From Rathayibacter sp. VKM Ac-2857 (GTDB lineage Bacteria; Actinomycetota; Actinomycetes; Actinomycetales; Microbacteriaceae): DNA of 64,000 nucleotides. Each line of letters begins with the position of its first letter. The first letter of the stretch is position 1. Shown here one piece after another: positions 51,818 through 60,283 of this stretch. The stretch lies in the NCBI RefSeq assembly GCF_013205025.1, contig NZ_JABMLE010000005.1, positions 109,533 to 173,532 on the forward strand, written 5' to 3'. The notes beneath the pieces are model-generated. The model saw nothing but the letters and a program-made list of their open reading frames with translations, had not been told where the DNA came from and did no database searches. The translations under genes were made by a program, and so were the position numbers.

Positions 51818-52834
51818 CTAGCGGGTCGCGGGCGGCGCGGTGCTCGCCCGGACGATCAGCGAGGTCGGCACCAGCTCGACGATGGGATCGTCGCTGACCC
51901 CGTTGGCCAGCTGCTCGAGCAGCAGCTCGACGCACTTCACTCCGACCGCCCGGTAGTCCTGCCGGATCGTCGTCAGCGGCGGCGAGAAGTCCTGCGCCTG
52001 CGGGATGTCGTTGAAGCCCACCACGCTGACGTCCTCGGGGATCCGCAGACCGTGCTCCGCGAACGCGCGGTAGACGCCCAGCGCGGCCTCGTCGCTGGAG
52101 ACCAGCACGGCCGTGCAGTCCCCGCTCTCGGCCAGGGCGGCGCCGTGCAGGTACCCGCCATCGGAGCGCCAGTTACTGTAGCGGGCGGGCGGCACGGACG
52201 CGCCGGCCTCGACGAGCGCCTCCCGCCAGGCCGCCTCGCGGCGCTCGGACGCGAAGGAGCCGCGGGGTCCGGCGATGTGGTGCACCGTGCGGTGCCCGAG
52301 CTCGAGCAGGTGCTGCACGGCGGCGCGCACGCCGCCCGCCTGATCAGCGTCGACGACGGGCCCGTGCGCTCCGGCGGCCGCATTGACGAGCACGCGGGGG
52401 ATCTCGGGGAGGACCAGCTGCGCCGTGTCCCGCAGGTACGTCTCCACGACCACGATGAGGCCGTCCACCGTCAGCTCGCCGAAGCGGGTGAAGGCGCCGT
52501 TGAGCCCGATCTGACTCGGTGCCGAGACCGGCACCAGCGTGATGGCGTAGCCCGCCTCCGCCGCTGCAGTGGCGATCGAGTCCATGGTCCGCATCATCCC
52601 GAAGGTGCCTAGATCAAAGAAGGCGACCCCTAGGGTGCGGAATGTTCCGCTCTTCAACGCACGAGCCGCGCTGTTGGGCCGGTAGCCGAGGGCGCGCATC
52701 GCCTCCAGCACGACCTGCCGCGTCGCGGGAACGACATTGGTCTGCCCATTTGCAACCCGTGATGCCGTGACAGGGGCCACACCAGCGAGACGCGCCACGT
52801 CCGCCAGTGAGGGGCGGTGGGAAGCTTCTGTCAT
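51818..52834 (-). CDS. LacI-family transcriptional regulator
   Basis: A 338-aa LacI protein: HTH SLADVARLAGVAPVTASRVANGQTNV, hinge ALGYRPNSAARALKSG, effector domain with LGVAFFDLGTFGMMRT, DADQAGGVRAAVQHLLELGHRTVHHIAG, SSDEAALGVYRAFAEHGL and VVGFNDI. No sugar genes are adjacent; flanking sequence is decayed, so it may regulate genes elsewhere or be a stranded regulator of a lost operon. Confidence 0.92.
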   Translation of the reverse strand: MTEASHRPSLADVARLAGVAPVTASRVANGQTNVVPATRQVVLEAMRALGYRPNSAARALKSGTFRTLGVAFFDLGTFGMMRTMDSIATAAAEAGYAITLVPVSAPSQIGLNGAFTRFGELTVDGLIVVVETYLRDTAQLVLPEIPRVLVNAAAGAHGPVVDADQAGGVRAAVQHLLELGHRTVHHIAGPRGSFASERREAAWREALVEAGASVPPARYSNWRSDGGYLHGAALAESGDCTAVLVSSDEAALGVYRAFAEHGLRIPEDVSVVGFNDIPQAQDFSPPLTTIRQDYRAVGVKCVELLLEQLANGVSDDPIVELVPTSLIVRASTAPPATR

Positions 52835-53302
52835 GTGACCATCCTGGCCTGGGTGCTCAGCCGTCGAGGTCCCCGATGCCCCGGCCGAAGTCGATTCCCT
52901 TGTCGTCAAGAATCCGGGCGTGGATCAATCCGAACGGGCCTTCGCGTCCGGCGACGGCACGGTAGACCCCGTTGGTTGCGGCCGTAGTGACTCGAGTTTG
53001 AGGCTGCTCGCGTCGAGTCCTCACTCCCCGTTCGGACGCAATTCAGTCGGGGTCCCGCTGTCCACCTGTGTGCAGGCCAGCCCCAGCGAGAGCTGGGCTG
53101 TGCACAGGTGGACAGGGGGCGTCTGTGGGTGACCGAGCCCGCACTTCACCCGGTTCAAGAGTGCGTGAGTTCCGATGAGGTGGATCGCGTGGGAGGAGGT
53201 CAGTACTGACGGAAAGCTGACCCCGACGTGAGCCTGCACACCAAAGCTCTCGCTCGGTTGCTGCTCGAGTGGCAGAGCCGGCGTCATGATCCGGTTGTAG
53301 CG
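52835..53302. other. Spacer with a long imperfect hairpin
   Basis: About 470 bases without a supported gene. The visible structure is the 54-base inverted repeat at 53060-53113. The rest shows only short open frames. Confidence 0.45.
53060..53113. repeat. Long inverted repeat
   Basis: 22-bp arms (GTCCACCTGTG at the outer left, CACAGGTGGAC at the outer right) pair with three mismatches around a 10-base loop. It could form a strong RNA or cruciform structure. No U-run follows. Confidence 0.55.
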
Positions 53303-53689
53303 CTAGTTGATGTTCGGCGCTCTGCGACCGCTGGCGAGCGAGGCAAGTTCGAGAGCTTCGAACAGATTGTCTGCGGCTCCTTGACGATCGTCCATCGAAA
53401 GATCAAAGACTGCATCGTCGAGCTTCGCGTAGATGACCTTCTGCCAGTCCGTCGGCAATGTGCCGCCGACCGTTTTTCGAATGTTGGGCTGCCCCTTTGA
53501 CGTCATGGCCATGACGGCTTCGTAGCAGTCGTGGATCCGATCGTGAAGGATCTCTGGATGGTCAACGTTCACCTTCGCGCCGTCGTCGCCGTCGACGCCT
53601 TGCTCGACTTTGGTGAAGATGCTGGTGAGCTGCGATTCGTAGTCATCCACGAATCGGATCCTACTGAACCAGCTGCCCAGGCTGCCCAT
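53303..53689 (-). CDS. Hypothetical protein
   Basis: About 128 aa from ATG 53689: SWFSRIRFVDDYESQLTSIF, VNVDHPEILHDRIHDCYEAVM, TVGGTLPTDWQKVIYAKLDDAVFDLSMDDRQGAADNLFEALELA. The sequence is helical and charged, with balanced codon use; no family recognised. No good ribosome binding site is seen, and upstream in-frame sequence is dominated by a terminator hairpin, so this start is preferred. Confidence 0.5.
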   Translation of the reverse strand: MGSLGSWFSRIRFVDDYESQLTSIFTKVEQGVDGDDGAKVNVDHPEILHDRIHDCYEAVMAMTSKGQPNIRKTVGGTLPTDWQKVIYAKLDDAVFDLSMDDRQGAADNLFEALELASLASGRRAPNIN

Positions 53690-53704
53690 TGGTCGGAACG
53701 GAAG

Positions 53705-53736
53705 AGCCCCCGCGAGCGAAGGCTCGAGCGGGGGCT
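53705..53736 (-). terminator. Rho-independent-type hairpin
   Basis: AGCCCCCGC and GCGGGGGCT, with inner GAGC/GCTC pairing around GAAG, form a very stable stem. It lies 38 bases after the stop of a decayed minus-strand gene (53775) and before the gene at 53689, so it probably ended the older gene's transcript. Confidence 0.65.
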
Positions 53737-53774
53737 TTCCGACGTCAGCGGGGGGGTGCTGAGTCGGGTCAACG

Positions 53775-54000
53775 TTAGTCGACGGGCAAGGTGGTGAGCG
53801 CGCCGTACGGGGCGAGCGTGGGCACGCCGCCGACGTCTGTGACGGTCGCTCCGGGTTCGGTGAAGGCATGCACGAGTGCGGCGCGCTCGAAACGTGTGTG
53901 TAGTCGAGCGGTGTCGCCTCACGAACGCCGCGCCCTCGCCGATGATGAGGACCTCGTCCGTAGTGGCGCTGCCGGCCGCCTCCAGTCTGATTCGATGCGC
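53775..54000 (-). pseudogene. C-terminal remnant of an unidentified gene
   Basis: On the minus strand one frame reads TTDEVLIIGEGAAFV and another, in continuation, AALVHAFTEPGATVTDVGGV, LAPYGALTTLPVD then TAA. The composition and codon pattern look like a real protein end joined by a frameshift, followed by a proper terminator. I could not name the family. Confidence 0.4.
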
Positions 54001-54100
54001 TTAGCAGCGACGCCGCACGGTCGGTCAGTGAGCGGGTGCTGTGTCACGAGCAAGGGTAGGGATCTTGCTGCACGGCAAGAGGTTCCGGGTGATTACCGCT

Positions 54101-54301
54101 TCATTCGAAGGCGCTCACAGCCTTCGTTGTCGCGTCCGCGCAGGCTCTGACAAAGGTTTGCGGAAAGGTCCGTTCGGCGCTGGTGCCACTTCGTGCTGTC
54201 ACGGTGTCGCCATGAAGGGCGCTGATGGTCCATTCGGTAGCGCCGTCAGGGCTGGGTTCGCAGAAGCGGAAGCCGATGTGGAGGGGGGCGGTCTCAGCCA
54301 T
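54101..54301 (-). CDS. Small hypothetical protein
   Basis: A 66-aa frame from ATG 54301 (an in-frame ATG at 54319 is also possible): AETAPLHIGFRFCEPSPDG, EWTISALHGDTVTARSG, TFPQTFVRACADATTKAV. It starts 8 bases inside the preceding gene's end, as in coupled operons. No known domain. Confidence 0.45.
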   Translation of the reverse strand: MAETAPLHIGFRFCEPSPDGATEWTISALHGDTVTARSGTSAERTFPQTFVRACADATTKAVSAFE

Positions 54302-54653
54302 GGGCTGTCCGCCTCGCATCGGCAGAGCTCGTCGTCGAGGTGAGGGTGAGGAGGGAGAGGAGATCCTCGATGCTCTGCACAGGTTGCGGTGCGGATGCTC
54401 GAAGGCTGGTGGAGGAGCGGTAGCTCAGCGGGTGGTCGCGCAGGATGTGCCCGATTGGTCGGCCTGCCTGCCAGACGGTGAGAAGGATCAGGTCGCTGAC
54501 GACGTCGGGACTTCCGATCTCGAAGACGCGTCCTTGCAGCACCGCCATCTGCGGCTCTTTGCGGGCCTGGTGGACCCAGAGCGGAAGGTCGCGAGCTGAG
54601 GGGACGGTGGCGTCCTTGCTCGGGCGAGGGTTGGGGTGGCTGAGGGCGCTCAT
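54294..54653 (-). CDS. Hypothetical protein
   Basis: A 119-aa frame from ATG 54653: SARDLPLWVHQARKEPQMAV, VFEIGSPDVVSDLILLTVWQ, GRPIGHILRDHPLSYRSST, then a Ser/Thr/Leu-rich tail. It lies 7 bases downstream of the 54661 gene and overlaps the 66-aa gene, giving a three-gene unit. Low-complexity ends make the exact start uncertain. Confidence 0.4.
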   Translation of the reverse strand: MSALSHPNPRPSKDATVPSARDLPLWVHQARKEPQMAVLQGRVFEIGSPDVVSDLILLTVWQAGRPIGHILRDHPLSYRSSTSLRASAPQPVQSIEDLLSLLTLTSTTSSADARRTAHG

Positions 54654-54660
54654 GGCGTGG

Positions 54661-55005
54661 TCAGAGATCGAACTGGCGTTCGAGGTCGAAATCGGAGGTG
54701 ATCGCATCGCCATCAGGTTGGATTGGATGGTTGCCGGTGAGTGCGTCGACGCGTTCGCGGATCCGCGCGATCTCTGCGTGATCGTCTGGTTCGGGGAGGT
54801 CGGAGGGCGTGGTTTCGGCGACGAGTGATGCGCCGGCGTTGAGGAGGAAGGACACCTGGATCGTTGCACCGTCTGCTCCGATGCCGGTGTAGTCCACTCG
54901 GTCGGCGGTGTCGTTCGCGGCGAGGGCGACGGCGTATTCGACGAGAGCGTCGGCGGCGTCGTCTCCGACGAGGACGGTCTTGTCGGCGAAGAGGATGTGC
55001 TTCAT
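54661..55005 (-). CDS. Small hypothetical protein (paralogue of 48323 product)
   Basis: A 114-aa protein: KHILFADKTVLVGDDAADALVEYAVALAAND, then VQVSFLLNAGA-type strand, SLVAETTPSDLPEPDDHAEIARIRERVDAL and an acidic tail. It shares its fold plan with the 48323 product. Divergent from the third DUF7882-like gene with 178 bases between; the same families are neighbours at 45-48 kb. ATG 55014 is an alternative start. Confidence 0.65.
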   Translation of the reverse strand: MKHILFADKTVLVGDDAADALVEYAVALAANDTADRVDYTGIGADGATIQVSFLLNAGASLVAETTPSDLPEPDDHAEIARIRERVDALTGNHPIQPDGDAITSDFDLERQFDL

Positions 55006-55183
55006 GTCGCCCATGGTCTGCGCGGTTGTTGCACTTGGCGAGACGGTTGACAGTCCTGCCCCGCCTCGACAGGGCCATAGCAGACCCGCGACCCGGCTGG
55101 CGTCCCGGTTGCCGGAACCCGCTGCCGAGGAGAGCCTTGTTCTGGCGGGTGCTTGGCGGCCTGCACTGAGGGTGGAGGCGCCG

Positions 55184-55519
55184 ATGGGCAAGCTGCACTA
55201 CGACGGATCGGTCGAGATCGATTTCGAGGACAGGGTCCTCGCTCATCTGCAGATCGTGATCACCGCGAAACTACGCCGCAACGAATCGTTCCTGCTCAGC
55301 TGGCGTGATGACCACAGCATGGGCGATGGACGCAGCGCGATCTGGCTGCACGCGTCTCAGTCGCTGCGCTACAAGTACTTCGGTGGTCGAATGCCCGCGA
55401 TCAATCCCGCATGGATCAACACTCTGACCGACCTCGCGAACTCCGCGGGAGGCCTGTTCGTGATCACCGAACCCGACACGCAGCACCTCCGAGCCCCTGA
55501 ACGCGAGCCGCACCGATGA
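55184..55519 (+). CDS. DUF7882-like small protein, copy 3
   Basis: A 111-aa protein almost matching copy 2 at 45822 (YDGSVEIDFEDRVLAHLQIV, RRNESFLLSWRDDHSMGDG, RSAIWLHASQSLRYKYFGG, INPAWINTLTDLANSAGGL). The upstream leader also ends GGTGGAGGCGCCG, like copy 2's GGCTGGAGACGCCG, so the duplication included the start region. Its stop overlaps the ATG of a partner gene (ATGA), the same arrangement as copy 2, but the partner here is frameshifted. Confidence 0.8.
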   Translation: MGKLHYDGSVEIDFEDRVLAHLQIVITAKLRRNESFLLSWRDDHSMGDGRSAIWLHASQSLRYKYFGGRMPAINPAWINTLTDLANSAGGLFVITEPDTQHLRAPEREPHR

Positions 55520-55739
55520 AACGCGTCGACATCCTCTACAACGGCACGCCCTACACGGTCCTCGACAGCACGACCGAGCAGTTCCAAGCCGAGGTCGATG
55601 CCGTCCTCGCCGCAGACATGCCGCAGTGGGTGAAGGTCACCATGGTGAGGGGCGCGCGAACAGTGCCCTCATTCTGGTGACAAAGTACTCATCGCTCGCG
55701 ATCATCGGCAACGATGTCGACGACACCAACACCGACTGA
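55516..55739 (+). pseudogene. Frameshifted partner of DUF7882-like copy 3
   Basis: The frame starts KRVDILYNGTPYTVLDSTTE and PQWVKVT like the 46154 product, then changes to VRGARTVPSFW and stops at 55680. One base restored near 55641 (ACC-CAT-GGT in place of ACCATGGT) gives HGEGRANSALILVTKYSSLAI.. up to a stop at 55739, in line with the intact paralogue. The present gene would make a 54-aa truncated protein. Confidence 0.75.
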
Positions 55740-55957
55740 GTGCAGCACGCACGCCAGAAGTGCCGGTCACGCGGCGTTTCGGACTGTAGCGAGGAAGGCG
55801 AGGGCGGAAGTCAAGCGTCTCGACTCTGAAAATGTCGTCTCTTACCGTCGAGGTGAATCGTTCGTCGCGCCCGGACCCTGTGCGGTGGATCTCCGGCCGT
55901 TCGCGATGTGAGTGGATCGGGAAGCGGTCGTGGGTCGCCGGCTGAGAGGTTCCGATT

Positions 55958-56749
55958 GTGAGCGATCCCGTGGAACCTGTCATCGATGATCTGCTCGCCG
56001 CTCTTGATCCGCCGGGCGCCATCCATCCGGGTCTCGCCCGCAATGTCGTGCAGCAGCTGCGCGAGCAGCGCCCGCTACCCGCGGTTAGGGTGGGGGCCAT
56101 GGATGGTGCTGCTCTCTGCGAACCGTACCTGCGCGGCTTCCCTATCGACGGTGTCGCGATCTCCACCATCGGAAGCTCCTTCAGCGCCGAGACAATCGCG
56201 ACGAGTGATTCCACTGCGTCGCGTCTGGACGAGATCCAGCTCGACCTCGGAGAAGGTCCCTGCTGGGACGCCATCACCCTTGACGCTCCGATGTTCGTCC
56301 CCGACACGAGCGCCGAGACCAGGTGGCCGTTGTTCGCCGACGCGGTCAGCGGCATCGACATCCGGGCGGTGTTCGCCTTCCCGCTCGTCTTCGCAGGACT
56401 CTCGATCGGCGCCGTCGACGTCTACTCCCGCACCCCCGGCCTGCTCAGCGACACGCTTGTGAAAGACATCATGGCCGCGTCCGCGAGGACGTCCCTGCGC
56501 GTACTCGCGGCTGTTCTGCGCGACAGCGGGGAGGAGCAGAGCAGCAATCCTGCCTCCCGGCGAATCGTCTACCAGGCCACCGGCATGCTCCTTGCCCACT
56601 ACGGCACCACATCGGAGAACGCGCTGCTGCTTCTGCGCGCTCACGCGTTCGCCCACGACCGTTCCGTCATGGACGTCGCCGAAGACATTGTGAAGCGTCG
56701 AGACGCCTTTCCCGACAGCCCCCTCGCCGCTCAGGAGGACCCGTGGTGA
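55958..56749 (+). CDS. GAF-ANTAR regulator, first of a tandem pair
   Basis: A 263-aa protein with a GAF-like sensor (VAISTIGSSFSAETIATSD, LDLGEGPCWDAITLDAPMFVPD, FAFPLVFAGLSIGAVDVYSR) and a C-terminal ANTAR RNA-binding helical domain (IVYQATGMLLAHYGTTSENALLLLRAHAF, DVAEDIVKRR). ANTAR proteins bind paired hexaloop hairpins and prevent termination. GTG 55958 follows GAGAGG. Its stop overlaps the second GAF-ANTAR start. Confidence 0.9.
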   Translation: MSDPVEPVIDDLLAALDPPGAIHPGLARNVVQQLREQRPLPAVRVGAMDGAALCEPYLRGFPIDGVAISTIGSSFSAETIATSDSTASRLDEIQLDLGEGPCWDAITLDAPMFVPDTSAETRWPLFADAVSGIDIRAVFAFPLVFAGLSIGAVDVYSRTPGLLSDTLVKDIMAASARTSLRVLAAVLRDSGEEQSSNPASRRIVYQATGMLLAHYGTTSENALLLLRAHAFAHDRSVMDVAEDIVKRRDAFPDSPLAAQEDPW

Positions 56750-57444
56750 CCACCTCCCGCGAACGCAGCATCATCGACACGTTCGTCGTCCTCTCCAACA
56801 CTCTCGTCGAGGACTACGACGTCGTCGACTTCGCGTTGACCCTCGTCGATGCAAGCGCGATGCTGTTCGACGCCGTGTCCGCTGGTCTCGTCCTCGCCGA
56901 CGCGGGCGGCGTTCTGGAGGTTCTCGCGTCCACGGACGAGGACACTCGGCTGATCGAGCTGCTGCAGTTGGACAGCGCCGGCCCCTGCATCGACAGCTAC
57001 ACGAGCGGTGAGCCGGTCATCGTGCCCGACATCACGGCGGTTAGAGAGCAGTGGGCCGAGTTTCGTGAGCGGGCGGCCGAGCTGGGTTTTCACGCCGCGC
57101 ACTGCGTGCCCATGCGCGCTCACGGTGTCACCATCGGGTCCCTGAACCTCTTCCAAGGCCACGCCGGAACCCTGGACGCGGATGACATAGCCGTCGTTCA
57201 AGGGTTCGCAGACGTCGCCACGGTGGGCATCCTGCAACAGCGGGCGCTTCGTGAGAGCACTCTCGCGCAGACGCAGTTGCAGCGAGCTCTGGACAGCCGG
57301 GTCATCATCGAACAGGCCAAGGGTGTCCTCGCCTACGCCAACCGCATCACCGTGGAGCAGGCGTTCGAGGTCCTTCGGAGCCGATCGCGGTCAACGAGCA
57401 CGCCGATCACGATCCTCGCGCGGCAGATCCTCAACGGTCAGTAG
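56746..57444 (+). CDS. GAF-ANTAR regulator, second of a tandem pair
   Basis: A 232-aa protein: GAF domain (LVDASAMLFDAVSAGLVLAD, LLQLDSAGPCIDSYTSGEPVIVPD, CVPMRAHGVTIGSLNLF) and ANTAR domain (LDSRVIIEQAKGVLAYANRITVEQAFEVLRSRSR). Start GTG 56746 behind AGGAGGA; GTG 56743 also possible. Tandem pairs of GAF-ANTAR genes may form heterodimers or respond to two signals. Targets would have two-hairpin ANTAR sites; none is obvious next to the genes. Confidence 0.9.
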   Translation: MTTSRERSIIDTFVVLSNTLVEDYDVVDFALTLVDASAMLFDAVSAGLVLADAGGVLEVLASTDEDTRLIELLQLDSAGPCIDSYTSGEPVIVPDITAVREQWAEFRERAAELGFHAAHCVPMRAHGVTIGSLNLFQGHAGTLDADDIAVVQGFADVATVGILQQRALRESTLAQTQLQRALDSRVIIEQAKGVLAYANRITVEQAFEVLRSRSRSTSTPITILARQILNGQ

Positions 57445-57458
57445 CAGCAGGCCGCGGC

Positions 57459-58112
57459 ATGAATGAGCCACCAGACCGCGACGTGCCGGCGCCGCCGACT
57501 CTCCACGAGGTCGCGGCAACACTTCCCGGCCCGGTCTATTCGTTCGCGCCGCAACCGCACCTCGAAGCGTTCGCTGCGTCCTCCACGCGTGCGAGTGGGC
57601 GAGTGGTCGCTGTGAGCATGTCCTACACCTTCTACCGACACCCCGCCCGGCCAGATGACGCCCGCAACTTCGTCGACCTTAACCGGCAGCAGCAGGCCGC
57701 GATCGCGCGCGCGGAAACGTCGGCGTTGCCCGCGTGGATGCGTGATCAGATCCGCCGCCTGCGCTACCCGACCCTGTTCGAAGCAGTGCGGACCTCTCTA
57801 CCAATCCCCGCCGAACGGACCCACCCCCTCGAGGCTCGACTCGAGGCACACATCACCGACTACCTCCGCGCACTCTCTCCCCGGCAGCCGCGTGCGGAGC
57901 GGCTCCGCACCGTCCGAGGTGCACCACTAGCTGAGTACGACGTCCACCGAGGAATCCCGCTGCGCATCAACGGGGAACTCTGCCGCAGCTACCGCGTCAA
58001 CATCGCTCCTCACGTCATCGCTGTAGGCGCCCACCTCGAGGACCGCTACCTCACGGCCGTCATCCCCGCCGACATCCACGCGTCCATCACACCCGCATTC
58101 GCCGTGCTCTGA
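57459..58112 (+). CDS. Hypothetical protein
   Basis: A 217-aa soluble protein, 14 bases after the GAF-ANTAR pair on the same strand, so probably cotranscribed. It has a Pro-rich start, VYSFAPQPHLEAFAAS, SMSYTFYRHPARPDDARNFVDL, LPAWMRDQIRRLRYPTLFEAVRTSL, an Arg-rich middle and VNIAPHVIAVGAHLEDRYLTAVIPADI. No family recognised. Confidence 0.65.
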   Translation: MNEPPDRDVPAPPTLHEVAATLPGPVYSFAPQPHLEAFAASSTRASGRVVAVSMSYTFYRHPARPDDARNFVDLNRQQQAAIARAETSALPAWMRDQIRRLRYPTLFEAVRTSLPIPAERTHPLEARLEAHITDYLRALSPRQPRAERLRTVRGAPLAEYDVHRGIPLRINGELCRSYRVNIAPHVIAVGAHLEDRYLTAVIPADIHASITPAFAVL

Positions 58113-58220
58113 CCATCGGGCCGCAAAGCACCAGGCACCCCGCCGGCGCGCGTACTGACCTCGTCATGATCAGGAGACGACCTCATCGGAGTTCAAAGGA
58201 CTCTTGAAAGTGTCCAGAAT

Positions 58221-58301
<81 letters not shown>

Positions 58302-58438
58302 AGGTTTTGAACTGCCCGCTTAGCCGCTTGGTCAACTGACGCACTCTCGGTAACTAAAGGTTCATCGCAAGGACATCGACCTCCGGTGCCGGCGCCGCTG
58401 ACGGCGGGCGAGCCCCGCACTGGTCGCCGCTCGGGTGC

Positions 58439-58560
58439 TCATGCAGTCGTGCCGTCACGGAAGCACTCGCGGACGACGTCGTCGAACGATCCGGCGGTCT
58501 GCAGTCCTAGTGCCGTTGCTCGTTGCGTTGCGAACCGCGACGGCCAACGGCCGACGATGG
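58439..58560 (-). pseudogene. D-erythronate-dehydrogenase-like C-terminal remnant
   Basis: Minus-strand ATIVGRWPSRFATQRATALGL, QTAGSFDDVVRECFRDG then TGA follows the C-terminal end of DenD-type NAD-dependent epimerase/dehydratases ('v..WP..f.t.RA.aLGl..d.sf.div..yi.d'). Upstream sequence in frame has stops and no Rossmann start, so only the end survives. Confidence 0.4.
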
Positions 58561-58684
58561 TCGCGCGGTGGGAAGTGAACGCGGTGCTACTGGGACCGGC
58601 CGGGACGGGCACCCTGCTGATCGAGGTTCCGGTGAATCCGTATGGTGCCCGGGGCGGGCCGCTCGGCGGTGCCGGAAGTGCGGT

Positions 58685-60283
58685 TTACCGCAGCACGGCC
58701 GTGACCGGAGCGCTCGTCGTCGTGTTGCCCGCGGCATCGGTCGCCCGAGCGGTGAGCAGGACGGTGCCGCGCAGGCCCGCTGTGCCGGTCGTCATCGACC
58801 AGGTGGCCGACCCCGTCCGAGCGGCCTCCCCGATCTTGTCGCTGCCGAGGTAGAAGGAGACGCCCGTTACGGCGGTGTCGTCGGTGGCGGTCACCGTGAC
58901 CGTCGTCGTGCCGCTGAGCACGGCCCCGGCCCGGGGCGAGGTGATCGCGACCTTCGGGGCGGTCGTGTCGGCGACGGGCGCCCCGGGCGCGGTCGGAGAG
59001 GCGGTCGCACTCGCCGTCGCAGCCGGCGACGGCGTACCCGAGGTGGTGACGTCATCCCAGATGCGGGTGAGCGAGGCCGTGGTGGGCCGGGTACTCATCG
59101 TGTCGAGCTGCGCGGCGGTCATCGTGCTGAGACCCGCGTCGACGGCGAAGCCGCCGCTGCGCGCGACCTTGCCGGGGAGGTCGGTGCGGGTGCTCGAGAC
59201 GGAGTCCCAGGTGGGCTGGAGAGAGCCGATGAAGGTCGAGCCGGACGCGTCGACGTTCCCGCCCCCTGACCCCTGAATCGCACTGAGGCTGCCCTTGCCG
59301 TTGGTCGCTCCCGGGTAGCCGGCGCCGCCCCGGAGGAACGGGTAGCGCCGGGCGGCGACATCGCCGCCGACGACGAGCGCCTCCTCGAACGCGACGTTGC
59401 GCACTCCGCCGATGATGACGGCGCTGTTGTTCGAGCTGAAGACGACGGTGTCCCGGACGGTGACCTGGCCGGTGATGCCGTCACCCTCGATCTGGAGGCT
59501 GTCGGTGTGCGGGCGCGGCGTTGCGCCGCCGTACTGCGCGTCGACGTAATACGACGGCGCGATGTAGCCGCCCTCGACCAGCACGTCGCTGAGCACGTCC
59601 GGCGCGTACGCCTTGATCTGCGCCGAGTCGCCGTTCTTGAGGGCGGAGTCGGGCTCGACGACCTCGATGAGCTCGACGTCCCGCACGGGGAGCCCCGCCG
59701 ACGCGGCCAGGCCCACCCAGTTCTCCGCGACCCGCAGCCAGGCGAAGGAGGAGTGCGTCGCGCCCTTCACATCGACCTCGTCGACGTCGAAGCGCATCAG
59801 CGTGATGCCGGTGACGTTCCTGAGCGCCCAGCTGCCGCCGGTCACCGACTGGAAGCCGTCGCGCGCCGTGATCAGCACCTTGACGCGCCCGTTGTTCGTG
59901 TAGCCGTTGAGGGCCGACAGATCGGCGATGTGCCCTGGCGCCACCCGGATGACCGCGCCCGCCGCGATCCGGGAGGGCGTGAGAGCGTCGAGCGCCCGGC
60001 GGATCGCGGGACCCGACGCCGCGACGTCCACCACAGTGAAGCGGGACCCTCCGGAGCGGATTTCCGGCGTGTCCGACGGGTAGTGCGTGCCGTCCGGCCC
60101 GTAGCTCGCAGCACTGGCGGCGGCCGACGCCGCGGAGGCGGCTGGCGCGTCCTGCAGTGTGCTCACCGTAACGGCGAGGGCGGCCGCGATCGCCGCGGCG
60201 CGGACAGTCGTCGTGCCCAGTCGCTGCATCCGTGTCGAGGGGGTTCTGGTGGGGGCCGTTCCGGGCATGGTGGTGAAGTCCAT
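58685..60283 (-). CDS. Secreted parallel beta-helix protein with Ig-like domain
   Basis: A 532-aa exported protein: a ~50-residue signal region, a right-handed parallel beta-helix (about residues 60-395; repeated NVTGITLMRFDVDEVDV, RDVELIEVVEPDSALKNGD, VTVRDTVVFSSNNSAVIIGG, VRNVAFEEALVVGG), a Thr/Ala/Pro linker (~425-445) and a C-terminal Ig-like 'PKVAITSPRAGAVLSGT..VTVTATDDTAVTGVSFYLGSDKIG..' domain. The fold is shared by pectate lyases and polysaccharide lyases; catalytic residues cannot be assigned here. Probably acts on a plant or wall polysaccharide. Confidence 0.78.
   Translation of the reverse strand: MDFTTMPGTAPTRTPSTRMQRLGTTTVRAAAIAAALAVTVSTLQDAPAASAASAAASAASYGPDGTHYPSDTPEIRSGGSRFTVVDVAASGPAIRRALDALTPSRIAAGAVIRVAPGHIADLSALNGYTNNGRVKVLITARDGFQSVTGGSWALRNVTGITLMRFDVDEVDVKGATHSSFAWLRVAENWVGLAASAGLPVRDVELIEVVEPDSALKNGDSAQIKAYAPDVLSDVLVEGGYIAPSYYVDAQYGGATPRPHTDSLQIEGDGITGQVTVRDTVVFSSNNSAVIIGGVRNVAFEEALVVGGDVAARRYPFLRGGAGYPGATNGKGSLSAIQGSGGGNVDASGSTFIGSLQPTWDSVSSTRTDLPGKVARSGGFAVDAGLSTMTAAQLDTMSTRPTTASLTRIWDDVTTSGTPSPAATASATASPTAPGAPVADTTAPKVAITSPRAGAVLSGTTTVTVTATDDTAVTGVSFYLGSDKIGEAARTGSATWSMTTGTAGLRGTVLLTARATDAAGNTTTSAPVTAVLR

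Noticed and set aside
51699..51935. 78-aa minus-strand frame downstream of the LacI gene
   Set aside because: It overlaps the LacI 3' end in another frame and looks like a shadow.
54415..54470. tRNA-like D-arm sequence GTAGCTCAGCGGGT
   Set aside because: No acceptor stem, anticodon stem or GGTTCGA T-arm follows at the right distance, so it is a chance match.
58386..58853. 155-aa plus-strand frame after the microsatellite
   Set aside because: Overlaps the antisense of the beta-helix gene and of the DenD-like remnant, with no start signal.
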